Assembly (NCBI GenBank): GCA_023974075.1
Contig: CM043801.1
Span: forward strand, 21,817,236 to 21,881,235
Origin: Chaenocephalus aceratus
Taxonomy: Eukaryota; Chordata; Actinopteri; Perciformes; Channichthyidae
DNA: 64,000 nucleotides
Reading direction: 5' to 3'
In this document: positions 37,384 through 48,908 of the stretch, in pieces
Layout: every line of letters starts with the position of its first letter
Numbering within the stretch: position 1 is the stretch's first letter
Made by a program: the position numbers and the translations under genes
Notes under the pieces: generated by a model
What the model was told of the DNA's origin: nothing
Databases searched by the model: none
The model's input: only the letters and a program-made list of their open reading frames with translations

Positions 37384-40300
37384 AACTAACAGGCATATAC
37401 CGGTACAAAGTGTGAGGGAGGACACTTTTGTATCACCACTTTCCGCAGAATGTGTTTATTCTTTTGCAAATTTCAAAGTTTCTCACTCGCCGATGTTAAT
37501 TTATCTACAAGGCGTAGCTATTTATCTGATTTCACATATCAACTCTTGGCTTTAATGTGACATTGTATTGACTTGAATAGGCCAAAAGGACTGAATTATA
37601 CTGGTCCTTTGTACTTAGTGGCTAATGTGAACACTTTTCATTCTGACTGGCTAAACCTTAACACACTTTGCTCTCCAGACTGGATGTAAACTCTGAATCT
37701 TAATTCCCTTAATCGTCCTCAGGTGACAAATACCTCTAGAGTAATTTGCCGCATTAAAGCCATGGCTCAGGGGTCTTGATTTGCCAGTCACAATCCCCTC
37801 AGCAACACCTCAGTGCCCTTCAGTGCACACGTCAAAACTCCAGAGTGGAGAAACTCTACCACTGAATAATTGCCCTGCTAACTTGCATGCCATTCTCAAA
37901 ATGTGGTACTACAGCAACAGAGCTGAGTACAGTATACTGCAGATAAGATGGTTAGTTATTACCAGACTTTTTAAAACACACATGCATAAACTTTTGCACC
38001 TAGAAAAGTATCTTTATACTGCTCACATCTCGATATGGTGTGGAAAAGTTGTTATGATTTGGAATGTGTTGATGACGGTGACGGTTGTGGGCTGCTAATG
38101 CTGCCGTTTTTGATGTTTTTCGGAGAACAAGAATAACTTTGTTAGAAAGTAGCCAATTAATGCAGTAACCCTTCTCCTGCCTCAGGAAGCCAGCTCCCTT
38201 TGAAGATCACAGATCCACTGAACATACAGGATATTTACTCTACACAGATCTGCTGTGTTTTGGATGGACCATGTTGAATGAAAACACGTCTCAAAAGGGT
38301 ATATGCCGCATACCTGCACTTTTGGCCAACCTTGAAACTACTGGAATGTTTAGCTTTCGCAAACCCTGAGCTGGAAAGACCTAAAGTGCTTGGCACAGGT
38401 TCCAAAGTCGCTCCAGAGGGCAGAGGTTGGACAGCAAGAGTTTAGAAAGAGGCTGGTAGGCTGATGCAGATCTGTTAAAGCAGAATTATCAGAGGGGTGC
38501 TCAGCCACTAACTGGCAGAGTAATTATGTTAGCATTTAAAATAGTCTGTTAAACACTCCCTCTCAGAAACCAGCTCTCCTCTCATGCACTATTTCTGTCC
38601 TTAGAGCGCAGAAAGTCCATCTTGTCTAAACGGTTATATTATTGGAGATGATATACTTGGCAGTGTACTAACATCATAAAATGACATGCTGCTAACACAG
38701 TAGCAAGCAAGGAGTGTAAGGACACACACAATTGACTCAAAAACTAGACCAAGGCTGAAATCCAATAAGAGATGTTGCATAGAGATCGACTCAGACAGTA
38801 ATTAGCTCTATAATTGGACCACACTGGGAAGGCTGGAGTGTTTGTGTAGGATAAAGAAAGAGCATCTAGGGTGCTGGTCAGTTAATTCATCTCTACCTTC
38901 TTTTTACGCAAAGACGTCTGGGTTTTATCTTTGATTTACCACTAATAGATATAAATGGATTTAGTTTTTTTTAATGTTCTTGTGTGAATATACATTACAT
39001 TGAGTAGGTGATAGAGAGGAAGGGGGAATAAAAGACAGGCCTAATCATTTTAGGTGTGAACAGAGTACAGTAGCTGTTCAACATGGGCATGCTCTCTCAG
39101 TGAGAAAGGCCAAGTTAAAAAGGGAATCAAATATAACTGCAGTCAATCAAAGAACACCCCGAGCTTTGAGAGCTTGCCAAGTCTGTTAACAGTAATAAGT
39201 CGAACAAAGTCTTCTGTGTGTGGTATGTACACACTCAGAAAAGCCCTACTCAATCAGATAGTTTTAACTGAGCTTGAAAATTGGTTGATCATATCTGAGG
39301 ACATTATCCAAGAAGCCAGCTGTAGAATGTGTGTGTCTGTGAGCAGCACTGCTAGCTGTCTGCTTTCAAAATGATCTATCTCCAAAGGGCTAAATCAGCA
39401 CCCTGTAGTAATTTCAATATGGATCATTTGGCTGTGTACCGCAGTACCAAAGTGGTCATAACTCTTAAAAATAATCACAGGATAAGCAACTTCATGTCAC
39501 TGATTATTCAAGTTCCTTTTAAGTTGAATCTGGCATGGAGATAAAGTCACTCTTTATAAAGTGTGGCCCAGAGCACACGTTTAATGCCTGGAGAGCAAAT
39601 ATATTGGTCTGAAATAATTCAATATAAGGACATAGAGTATTGGTCAAATACTCCCCAGTCATTATATGACCATTCAATACAATAGTTTCAGCACACATAT
39701 GTAACTAAGTATGTTTCTATAAATGTTGAGTGCCTCTAAAGGACTTAATATCCCTATTAGCAGTAAATAAATAACAGAAATAGTAGAACATCGAATAGGG
39801 TAGGACGTCTACCTAAAACATTACATTAAGTTATTACATAATTTCATATTTTTCTAAAGAATGTTAGTACTTCTGCAACCTCTGCTAGCCCACAGGATAA
39901 ATTCATAAGGCATGATCACTACGTATCGTGGCCGTTTTTGAAAACAGAAATATTCATCTGTACCGTAAAAGTGTGATTCTTTTCATGTGGGATCATATCC
40001 AATTGGCCAACTCTTAAGTTCCCTGCTGCCACACTCCTGGCGCTTAGGGAGAAATCAGTTCGCCACACATGAATGAAACGCAGCACTGTATCCTAAAACA
40101 AACATCAGACTGTGAAAAGGGCTGAAGCTTTTGCCACTTCGAATTTCAAGAGTTGCTTTTATTGGCATTTGATCTGAGAACTGAAACAGAGTAGCATAAT
40201 TGTGTACACACACACATATACACCAATTCTCCCACTCAAACACCGGCTTCCATGGTTAGTGCTTTGAAGACAAGATTGCGCCTGACCCAAAACAACCTCT

Positions 40301-42220
40301 CTCGGTGATATACAAATAAAAAGCAAAATAAGATAGAAGCCCAAAATGTTAAAGCAATGTTTGATTAGCTGTGAAGGGGCAGAGAGGTTTTTGTATCTGC
40401 ATCATAGCAGCCCAGTTTTACAAAAATGTTATGGAGGGGGCGTCTCAGAAATAAAATATAGAGGTGGGGGGAGTAATTTTAATTAAAAAGTAATGACTAT
40501 TCCATAGACTTCAGACCATACTGCGTGTATGCTGCTATGCTCACAGTCAGGTAAAATGCTCATCAACAGCTGCTATTGTAGGCTGGGATACTTAGCTTCT
40601 GCCAATACACTGCAGACTGTAAAATATTGTCACGCAATCCTGTTTCTCTAGACGCCTGACATCCTAAGAAGACCAAGGTCCTTTTCAAAACTACTGCTTG
40701 CAATAAAGTTGACATCCTCTGTTGCTAGTAGTGACACCCTGCTAAACAAACATATCAAGTGGTTTGGATGCCCCTCTAGGTATGTTTACCACTCAGCTAT
40801 CTATTGCTCTTCTCACTGTTACAGCTTGCATACTCAGACTGGGTGAGACTCAAGCTGCCACAAACCTGCATGCAACACTATTGCGATAGTATTTCAGTAT
40901 TAGCCAGGAAAACTAGCCTACTGAAAGACACACTAAAATTATGAAATGTATAGAAATTATGAAAGGCTTCAAAAGACTATAGTAAAAACATAATAATTTA
41001 CACTGAATAGCCAAATTGTATATATATGTCAATACAGACGGCCCCACATAGAGGAAATATGACATCGGTTAAAAGTTTCTCACTATGCTGCTCACAGAAA
41101 AACTGTTAAGCAAACTAAGCATAGTTGAACTCAAGCCTAAATCTGCTAAAAATGCATTTTGCCTCCAAAACAGATTTGGAGCTAATGTTTATTCTCATAA
41201 AAAAAAACTTTCCTCAGTGTGCAAGAGGAAAGCACATACCACAAAACCTTCAAGGCGTTTGAAGCTGCTTGCAAGCATCGCACTGGCAACAATCTGACAA
41301 ACTAAAAAATAAATTGCACCAGTCCGCAGAGGTGCTGAACCTGAGGTGGTTCTTGAGCTAAAGGGCATGGACTCTTAAGGGCCTATGCCACCCAAAGTAT
41401 CTAAAGACATAAGAGTTGTTGGTTTCTTGTTCAAATCATTCACTCCCCCTGTTGTGGAAACAATATTGTTGACTCTTTATCCACAGAGATTAAATCATGA
41501 GTCATCAGCAACACACTACCCTTGTTCTAGATAAAAAAACTCAGCAGGTATCAAAGAAACACAAATAATAACTGTTAGGCGGTGTAGCAATGTTTAAGTT
41601 GTGGCAAAACTCAAGAGTCTCTGATGCTTTAAACAGACCCATCAGAGGTTGCTTATACTCTATTGAGTTACTTGTTATATTAAGTATAATACAACATTTT
41701 GGATGAAAAGGGATTGACAGACACACTTAACTTAGATTTCACCAAACAAATGATAACCAATAACTTCCCCAATGTAAGACAGATATGTGTTGGTCAAACT
41801 GTTTAAAAGGTCTCCTCAAATGACAAGAATAATATGATAAAAGTGAAGACAGAAAGATCTATCAGTTCTGTATCTCAGCCTTTATATCTCTTGCTGCTGT
41901 TGCCACTTGAGTGGGCTTACTTTTGCTGCTGGGAGAACACTCACAGCAAGTGTGCTGACCCACGTGTGTTTTTGACAGACATACAGAATGGTTAGAAGCA
42001 TTGGAAATAATCAAAGGCTTTTTCTTCTTTTAAAACTATTTAACACATTTGCACGTGCAGGTTATTTGCTGACATCGCTATTATATTAGTTTAAGTTAAA
42101 TGCACGACTTTCTGCTGATCCATTAATAAACTGACTGCGGATCGATAACAAAATATGATGTTGGAACTAGACTTCAGCCAAAGTGCTCTTCGCCATGAGG
42201 TGCCTAACCCACTGGCTCAC

Positions 42221-42398
42221 CTGTGCCAGGTGTCTCCGGGACGCGGTGCAGCGGCCCGACCTGCCGCAGCTGGAAAGCGGTCTTCACTTCATGACAGCTG
42301 TACGCGTCCACGTCGATTAAATGTGCCGCAAATATGACCGCTGACAAAATCCAAAAGGATCCGCAAGAGTTTACGCGTGGGCATATTCCTCGGGACAT
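42221..42398 (-). CDS. gpc5: glypican-5 exon 1 (start codon and signal peptide)
   Basis: The ATG at 42398-42396 has G at position -3 and is the first in frame after a TGA at 42410-42408, so the start is well bounded. The exon gives 59 codons plus one base and ends at donor GTGAGC (42220). Residues 1-13 are polar; residues 14-28 (SFWILSAVIFAAHLI) are the hydrophobic core of a signal peptide, with likely cleavage near residue 32 (VDA/YSC). Then comes YSCHEVKTAFQLRQVG and HRVPETPGT. The Cys-His/Glu-Glu/Gln-Val-x6-Gln pattern and the (V/L)P(E/D)(T/S)P are shared with GPC5 and GPC3. The cysteine is number 1 of the core. The protein is thereby routed to secretion and GPI anchoring. Confidence 0.9.
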
Positions 42399-42720
42399 TG
42401 CCGCATCTCACACCAGGTATCCTTGTGGATCTGTAGCCTGGCTGCAAACTGTGTGACAGTGTTGAAAATAGACCGCACTCAAGTACAATGAAGCGACGAT
42501 GAGTTTAAACATCTGACTAACGTTCCCGTCTGATTTTCACATAATTGGTTGGGATGAGAGGTTCGGGTCTTCTCTTGGACAGAGGGAGAGCGGTGTGGGC
42601 TAAAGCCAGTCTGTCCCGCGCTTAACACTTTGCAGTGGTCGGCTATCTGCATGCCTGTTTCCAAAGCCTCGCGCACACTCCCCTCCCTTTCTGTTTACTT
42701 CAGCTAAGTGCCCCAACTAA
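42399..42720 (-). promoter_or_regulatory. gpc5: gpc5 5' leader and presumed promoter
   Basis: The 300 bases upstream of the start codon are richer in CpG than the neighbouring sequence (42480-42680). On the minus strand they contain a GC-rich GGGAGGGGAG near 42684 and a CCAATTATG word near 42544. No TATA box was identified and the transcription start cannot be fixed. An upstream open frame of 65 codons (42676-42479, minus) would lie in the leader if transcription starts before it. Confidence 0.35.
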
Positions 42721-44033
42721 AACTCACTACAATATCCCTACAGGGACTTGCAGTGTCAGTAGCCTTATTAATTAACAACATTTTAAATCCCAACTTCTGA
42801 ACAATTTCCCTTGGTGTTTTTAATTAAACAAAAACATGGCTAACGTATCTTACACACTATTCGCATTATATTTGAACGTTTTGCTGCAACTGTTTGTGCC
42901 TCTTTAGAGTAACAGGGTTACAACTGAATATAAAACCGATCAGTACACAAATGTTCCAAATCAAAACCTCACCTTTCCCCATGTTTTGTAGTGGTTGTTT
43001 ATTTCTGTAACACAACCAAAGATCATTCCACTTTGAAACTAAGGGAGATACCCAAATGCACTGCTACATGGTGAGAAACAATTTCAGAACATGTCACACA
43101 ATAAGTTGCTATTTAGTGCCCAGTGCCCACTAGGATAATAAGAAAATGCAGGTCGATATGTGATCTGTCCAAGACAGAAACATAAATAAGTATGGGGGTG
43201 GAATTGGGTAAAACAGGATAAGATTTTGTATTTTAAGAGTATAGTAATGGTTGAGTTACATCTGATTCTCCCTGCAACATGGAGAATCCTGTGCTCACTG
43301 TTACTGAAGCTGTGTAGTAATAGTTGATACAGTTATTTGATTCACATTGCTGCCATCTACTGGCTAAAATGTTTTAAGTTAAAATGATCAACAACAAAAA
43401 AAGATCAGCTGTGAAAGTGATGCGTTTTTCAGATTCAGTGTTCAATAATTTAGTTTGACTTAAGATTCAACATGTAGTCAATAAACCAGAGGAGGGGTAT
43501 TGGAGGCCATGCACCTTGTAAGATTTCACTCCTGCATTATGAGACTACAGCAGAAAGATCTACATGATTATAAAATGTAATTGACCTACAACGAGTCAGT
43601 ATTTGTCAGCAGGTTAGGTGTGTTAGACACCACATTAGGTGTGTGAGACATTAAAGTGTTTTGCACTTATCTTAGAAAGGTTCTCACCACTGCTCGTTTA
43701 AACCATTTTCTGTTAAATGCAACCCTCATAATAACATTTCAGTCAGACAACTCACGTGTTTCTTCAACATGTTTATTAGAAGCAGCATATAGTTGAGTTT
43801 GGCGTCTAGGCTCGGGCCTCATCACTCCACAGATATACATAGCACGATGAGTGATGATTAAATAACTAACCCCCGAGCCTACAGGTGGAAGATGGGGTGG
43901 TGGTGGTGGGGCAGGCAAGCAGCAGCGACGTAGAAGTAGCTACAGCAATAGCAGCAGCAAGCAATGCATAGAGAGATATCTGGCAGGTTAAATAGAGCGG
44001 CATGTCAAGGAGACTCTGTTTGGTCAACACACT
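42721..44033. other. gpc5 upstream flank, no gene
   Basis: No coding signal. It contains a consensus-like CTCF word at 43350-43363 (minus strand) and a stem-loop-like inverted repeat at 43807-43881. The part from about 43750 looks repeat-derived but has no boundaries that I can define. Confidence 0.5.
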
Positions 44034-44168
44034 CTCACTCCCTAAGCGTCCAGGAGCGACGTTTGGTCAGTGTCCGTGGCGTCCAGTTGTGACGCTCCTA
44101 GGCTCCTTCAGCGTCATAAAGGGACGCAAATAGCTTTCAACTGATTGCAATGTATTCCCATCTGCGGC
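44034..44168. repeat. outer extension of the left inverted-repeat arm
   Basis: This stretch, beginning CACTCTCACTCCCTAAGCGTC, is rich in GCGTC/GACGC words and continues the character of the left arm outward, but has no partner beyond the right arm. Either the right arm is truncated or the left outer part is a separate repeat. Confidence 0.4.
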
Positions 44169-44524
44169 GGGATTTGACGCTCATGGAAGCACGGCATTAT
44201 TTGTGTCGGCTGCCCTTAAAGGCAATGTGAGCGTCCATTCCCATTGGATAACGGAGAATTGTACACCCGGAAGTAAGTATTCCTCTTACTGTCGATTGAT
44301 TTTACAGTGATTTCTGCACTACTCATCGACTAAAAAACACCAGATTATCCTTGTTAATTACACAACATTGATTGGTTTAAATTGTGTGCAATGCTTTTGT
44401 ATTTTTCCCGTTCGATTCGGCGAAACAAATATTTTTTCTGAGTAAAGGATGGCAGAAGACACTACACTACCCAGAATCCCCAGCTATCGTTTGGACTACA
44501 CCATGTGCTTTGTTTGACAAACCC
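44169..44524 (+). repeat. large inverted repeat, left arm
   Basis: From GGGATTTGACGCTCATGG to TGTTTGACAAACCC this 356-bp arm is matched in reverse complement by 52003-52345, with a few substitutions and small gaps. The pair suggests a foldback-type DNA element or an inverted duplication. The DIRS element begins two bases further in. The arms carry no coding frame. Confidence 0.88.
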
Positions 44525-44549
44525 CGTTCTCATTCATAACACTCCGTTC

Positions 44550-44669
44550 GATGTCTCACTATGGGATGCGCCTCATCGCGGAGCAAACAGAAGCATCAAT
44601 CTCATTACGCCAATCCTGATTGGCTGGTGATCTTGACGTCAGCGTCAGGGAATTCACCCCCTATCAGTA
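44550..44669 (+). repeat. DIRS left inverted terminal repeat
   Basis: About 120 bp matching the reverse complement of 49841-49960 almost perfectly, including GATGTCTCACTATGGGATGC and CTTGACGTCAGCGTCAGG. It ends with ACCCCCTAT and one mismatch before AGTA. Confidence 0.93.
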
Positions 44670-44782
44670 TTCTCCGGGAATAAAAGACCCACACCGTCCT
44701 TTTCTCCGGATTAAGGACAGGGTGGTAACATATTTTTTCTCCCATATTACCTGTCGAGAGCGGGCCCTCTCCACGCCACGAG

Positions 44783-46144
44783 GTGAACAAGATGGACGCC
44801 CCTCTCCCTCACACCAGAGGAGTCAGGGACTCGGTGGCTCGACTCTGCGGCTGCGGGTTGAAGATCGCGGGCGCAGACACACACCAGGTCTGCTCGTCCT
44901 GCCTCGGGCTGGAACACGCCCGAGGCGCTATCGACAACCCCGGCTCGTGCGGACATTGTGTCCGCTTCACCGTAAAGAGCCTCCGCCGACGGTTAGCATG
45001 ACAAACTAGCCTGTCGGAGCAGGACCCCCCCATGTCCACTGACCCGCCAGCCGGCAGTCAAGACATGGGGGCGTCCGCCACAGAGAGTGAACCCCTCTCC
45101 GTGTCGGTCTGGGGCTCATTATCTGCGATGGCTACAGAACCGGAATCCCGCGCCCTGGCAGGCCGGGACCCGGTGACGGCAAGACACGCGGGAACGGGTC
45201 CCCACGCTTTACCAAGCTGGGGCTCCCGGTTAGACCTCAGCATGGTCTCACCCGCGGAGGATGTCCTCGAGCTGGACTACGAGGAGGACGAAGAGGACGC
45301 CTTGGCGTTCCTCCTGTCCGAGTCGGATGAACAGGAAGAGGACACCTTCATGTCATCGGCTGCAAAGCCTGGAGCGAGGGCTGCTCTCCCGGGCGATAGC
45401 ACACCAGCTTCGCCCTGTCTGAGCATGGACCTGCAGGCCGTGTGTAAACGCGCTGCGGCCAGACTCGACATCCCGTGGCCTGAAATGGCCAAGGAGACCT
45501 CCAGGTCCCGCTACGAAGGGAAACATTTTCCCCAAGCAGCGCGGACAAAGAGGCAACTCCTTTCGGTCTTCCCGGAGATGTTGGATGAGGTGTCGGTCTC
45601 GTGGAGAGACCGGCCCTTCAGCAACAAGGTCCCAATCCAGGGTGCCTCCTCCCTAGACTGTGACGGAATGGAGAAGCTCGGCCTGCTCCGCATACCGCCC
45701 ATGGAACCGCTGGTAGCGGCCCACCTCCTACCGAGGGTGGGCCCGTCACCAAGCAGGAACCCCACGCTGCCAGCAAAGTCGGACCGATTTCAGTCGACAA
45801 TGACTGAAAGGTCCTACAAAGCTGCAGCGTTGTCCGCCAGGGCCCTGAATGTGTCCTCGCTGCTAACTGCTTACCAAGCGGAGCTCTGCGAGGACCTGTC
45901 GGGTAACCCGGGGGCAGCCACTCTGGACGAGATGGCAGCGGTCACGGACATTTGTCTCTGTGTCCAACGCTGCGCCAGTCCAGGCCACGGGCAAGGCAAT
46001 GGGGATTATGGTGGTGCAGGAAAGAGCGAGATGGCTCAACCTCACCAACCTCCCAGACCGGGAAAAGGAGGATGTGCTGGATATGCCCATCGTTCCCGAG
46101 GGAATTTTCGGCTCCGCTCTCGCCTCCATGCAAAGGAGGTGTGA
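44783..46144 (+). pseudogene. DIRS gag-like ORF, N-terminal part
   Basis: Residues from about 44792 form a cysteine-rich start (LCGCGLKI, then VCSSCLGLEH, then SCGHC) of the kind found in fish DIRS gag proteins. A TGA at 44999-45001 interrupts it; the same frame reopens at once and runs to 46144. A CpG-type change from an Arg codon would explain the stop (inference). The middle has an acidic stretch (ELDYEEDEEDALAFLLSE). The C-terminal part diverges after about 45965, where the gag-like continuation is in another frame. Confidence 0.7.
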
Positions 46145-46406
46145 GTCGAAAAAGAAGGAGGACGAGGCACTCCACCTCTGCCTCCCTCGAAGGGTCCAGC
46201 CGCTGCCTTCGCAGCAGCAGTCCTTCGCAGCAGCAGTCCTTCGCAGCAGCAGTCCTTCGCCCAAGCTGCCTCGAGTCCCCAGTCCCCAGCCCAGGCTGGA
46301 GACAAGGGCGAGCTGGCCTAGAAATTCTCCGGTTCCGGCTGCAGCTCAGGCGCAGCCAACCCAGAATTTCGGCCAGCAGTCGAGGAAGAAGAAGCGAGCG
46401 GCGTGA
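45960..46406 (+). pseudogene. DIRS gag-like ORF, C-terminal part in another frame
   Basis: The continuation of the gag-like protein: VQATGKAMGIMVVQERARWL, then LTNLPDREKEDVLDMPIVPE, then a Gln/Ser/Pro-rich tail ending KKKRAA. It lies in a different frame from the N-terminal part, so a frame change occurs near 45965. Within it a 16-bp unit containing TCGCAGCAGCAG is repeated three times (46207-46255), adding a Ser-Gln-rich tract. Confidence 0.65.
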
Positions 46407-46699
46407 CAGCCCCTCCTTCTCCCCTCTGTGACAGAGCTGGAAGTCCACGGTTCCCCAGCTCTGAATGTGTTCCTGCCGCCTCGAGAGATGCCTCAACACC
46501 ATCCTCAAGTCCGCACAAACACATGTCACACATTGGTTGATTTTTCTGTTATAAAACATTTGCCGCTGACGCATCCAGGCTTCAGGCCGAGGGCGCAGCT
46601 CAAAAAAATGAAAAGAAAATCAATAAAACCAATAAAGAGCCCGTCAACTGTTCCCCTTCTGAGAGCAGCTACGGCATCTCTCAAAAGGCGGATTACTGG

Positions 46700-46845
46700 C
46701 GGGTCTGTGAAGGCACCACCGCCACGCGCATGCGCAGTACTGGCTGGGGCTTTAAGGGCACCACCGTCACGCGCATGCGCAGTGCCGGCTGGGGTTGTGA
46801 AGGCACCACCGTCATGCGCATGCGCAGTGTCGGTGGAGATTGTCG
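46700..46845 (+). repeat. 45-bp tandem repeat with NRF-1-type palindromes
   Basis: Three copies of a 45-bp unit, each with GCGCATGCGC, at 46726-46735, 46771-46780 and 46816-46825. The spacing is exactly 45 bp twice. Each copy with its flanking bases fits the YGCGCAYGCGCR consensus of nuclear respiratory factor 1. The repeat lies between gag and reverse transcriptase in the DIRS element. A fourth, decayed copy follows (GGTGGAGATTGTCGAAAAGG). Confidence 0.85.
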
Positions 46846-47149
46846 AAAAGGGGCACCACTGTGTTCAGACACTAGAGGGCCCAATAACACAACAAATAGA
46901 GACTCAGAGGGGAAGAGATTTGACATCTCCACTGGCTCTAAGGAGCATGCAGTGGAAGATGCTCACATCATCTGCTTGGGTTTTCAAGACAGTAACACGG
47001 GGCTACAGACTCCAATTCGCTGTCACCCCCCCTCGCTTCTCGGGCATTCTGCACTCGCAGGCCCGAGGAGAGTCAGCCCATATTCTGTAGAAAGAGATTC
47101 TCTCACTCCTAGAAAAGAGGGCTATATCTATTGTACCCGCCGCGCAGAG

Positions 47150-47340
47150 TCAGGGCGGCTTCTATTCCAAGTACTTCCTCGTTCCCAAACGGGGAGGGAA
47201 CGGAATTCGGCCAATACTTGATTTGAGGGCTCTGAACAAATATCTAAAAAGATATAAGTTCAGAATGCTCACTAACACATCTCTGCTGCGGCTCGTGCGA
47301 CAAAACGACTGGTTTACATCAGTCGACCTGAAAGATGCGT
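47150..47340 (+). pseudogene. DIRS reverse transcriptase, N-terminal part
   Basis: In one frame the sequence reads FYSKYFLVPKRGGNGIRPIL, then DLRALNKYLK, then DWFTSVDLKDACF: reverse-transcriptase motifs including the template-binding Arg-Pro-Ile-Leu-Asp-Leu and the first catalytic region (SVDLKDA). The frame shifts within the T run at 47341-47346 and the next part continues in another frame. Confidence 0.75.
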
Positions 47341-47887
47341 GTTTTTTCACATCCCAGTATATTATCCACACAGGAAATATCTGAGATTCGCATTTCAGGG
47401 GATCTGTTATGAATACAGAGTACTCCCCTTCGGTCTGTCTCTCAGTCCAAGGGTGTTTGTACGATGTACGGAAGCCGCGATAGCCCCGTTAAGACAACAG
47501 GGTATTCGCCTGGTGACCTACCTGAACGACTGGCTGCTTCTCGCACAGTCGGAGCAGGAGGCTATTACGCAGACAAATGTCCTCGTAAAGCACCTGCTCA
47601 ACCTGGGTTTCGTAATAAACACAGAAAAGAGCATGTTGTGCCCCGCGCAGACTATACTCTTCCTGGGTTTACGCCTGAACTCGGTGCCCTTTTCAGCTCG
47701 CTTGTCAGCGGAAAGAGTGAAAGCTTTCAGAGCTTGTCTCGCTCTTTTCCAGCTGCGCAAACATGTTCTCTTCAGATCATGCCTGCGATTGCTGGGGCTC
47801 ATGGCGTCAGCCATCCTGGTCGTACGACTGGGACGCTTACACATGAGGGAGTTTCAGCGCTGGGTGGCCGCCCTAAAACTAAACTAA
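47339..47887 (+). pseudogene. DIRS reverse transcriptase, catalytic part with YLND
   Basis: It begins FFHIPVYYPHRKYLRFAFQG, then YRVLPFGLSLSPRVFVR, both typical of DIRS reverse transcriptases. The active site at 47519-47530 reads Tyr-Leu-Asn-Asp where the family has Tyr-x-Asp-Asp, so one catalytic Asp is Asn. The frame then continues through FLGLRLNS and the thumb-like region to a stop at 47887, after which the RNase H part is in another frame. The enzyme is therefore both frame-broken and catalytically altered. Confidence 0.85.
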
Positions 47888-47966
47888 AGAGTGATGGTTA
47901 CTGTGAAATGCGTAATGCGTAATGGCACTGCGCCACTGACTGCACCCGACTTTTCTAGTACGAGGT

Positions 47967-48704
47967 GTGCCTATGGGTGCTGTCCTTTCACGGAAAGTGG
48001 TCACCACGGACGCATGTCTGACAGGTTGGGGAGGTATTTATGAAGGTCGCCCGGTGAGGGGTCTCTGGAGCAGAGACCTCCAGCGGGCACACATAAATTA
48101 CCTGGAGCTTTTAGCGGTGTTTCTCACCCTAAAACGCTTTCTGCCTTTCCTCAGGGGACATCACGTCCTCGTGAGGACAGACAATACGACCACAATATCG
48201 TATATTAACCGCCAAGGGGGTTTGCGTTCTCTCCAGTTACACACACTGGCGCGCAAACTTATCCTATGGAGCGGTAGACGTCTCCTCTCTCTGAGAGCAA
48301 CGCACGTACCGGGAGTAATGAACCTCGGGGCAGATCTACTGTCCAGAGGTACACCACTTTATGCAGACTGGACTCTACATCCAAGGATTGTGAGCCAGCT
48401 GTGGGTGCGTTACGGCAGAGCCGTGGTGGATCTGTTCGCATCGAAAGACAACGCTCAGTGTCAGCTGTTCTTTCCGATGTGTGATCTAAATGCACCGTTA
48501 GGCATGGATGCACTCGCACGATTGGCCCCCGGGCCTTCTGTACGCGTTCCCACCCCTGGCTCTGATACCTCCAACTCTGGCCAGAGTGAGAGAGCAACGC
48601 CACACACTTATTCTGATAGCTCCGCACTGGCCAGCTATGTACTGGCTAGCGGAGATATATCAGCTGCTGTGCGGGCAGCCATGGCAGCTCCCACTACGCA
48701 GGGA
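47967..48704 (+). pseudogene. DIRS RNase H and start of the C-terminal domain
   Basis: RNase H signature: VVTTDACLTGWGG with the first Asp, INYLELLAVFLTLKRF with the Glu, VRTDNTTTISYINRQGG with the second Asp, and LGADLLSR with the last Asp, in the order usual for the family. A linker follows (VVDLFASKDN...QLFFPM) seen in DIRS and related elements. A hAT insertion at 48705 interrupts the downstream frame. The reading before the insertion shows no stop, but it is separated from the RT by a frame change. Confidence 0.85.
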
Positions 48705-48908
48705 CAGTGGCGGACTGGCCATCGGGACGCTCGGGACGAATCCCGATGGGCCGGTACTGAAGTGGGCCGGTCGGATAAGTCACTAGCACCCCCCCCCCCC
48801 GTCGACAATTTACTAGCGGTATTTACTTGCAGTACCGAGGTGGGCCGGCGGTACCGAAGTGGACCGGTCGAGAGTCCCGGGCTGATTTTTAGTCCCAGTC
48901 CGCCCCTG
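48705..48908. mobile_element. 204-bp non-autonomous hAT inside the DIRS element
   Basis: Ends are CAGTGGCGGACTGG and CCAGTCCGCCCCTG, inverted with one mismatch. CGCAGGGA flanks both sides (48697-48704 and 48909-48916), an 8-bp duplication. The interior is GC-rich, with GGGCCGGT words and a C11 run. It interrupts the DIRS frame just before LRRDILSQAGG. Confidence 0.93.

Larger units (their letters stand above)
33011..42220. other. gpc5 intron 1
   Basis: A 9.2-kb intron between exons 2 and 1, with donor GTGAGC at 42220. It contains one hAT remnant (36254-37049), the tail of a LINE or SINE near 37.3 kb and an old repeat relic near 35.8 kb. Otherwise I see nothing. Confidence 0.6.
3005..42398 (-). 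other. gpc5: glypican-5 gene, visible part (exons 1-5)
   Basis: Five coding exons lie in order on the minus strand with introns of 9210, 13448, 13545 and 1836 bp. Junction phases are 1, 1, 0 and 2 and every junction joins in frame. The 1330 coding bases give 443 codons plus part of one. After the signal peptide there are 14 cysteines: 1 in exon 1, 3 in exon 2, 7 in exon 3, 1 in exon 4 and 2 in exon 5, which is the number conserved in all glypicans. Choice of paralogue: the KPCVGYCLNVMRGCLA stretch, LFPLVY...LINPG and DVNPFG are closer to GPC5 than to GPC3, though VPETP and YPSL recall GPC3. GPC3 is the alternative. The Ser-Gly attachment region and GPI signal are outside the window, so I cannot say whether the full gene is intact. 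Confidence 0.85.
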
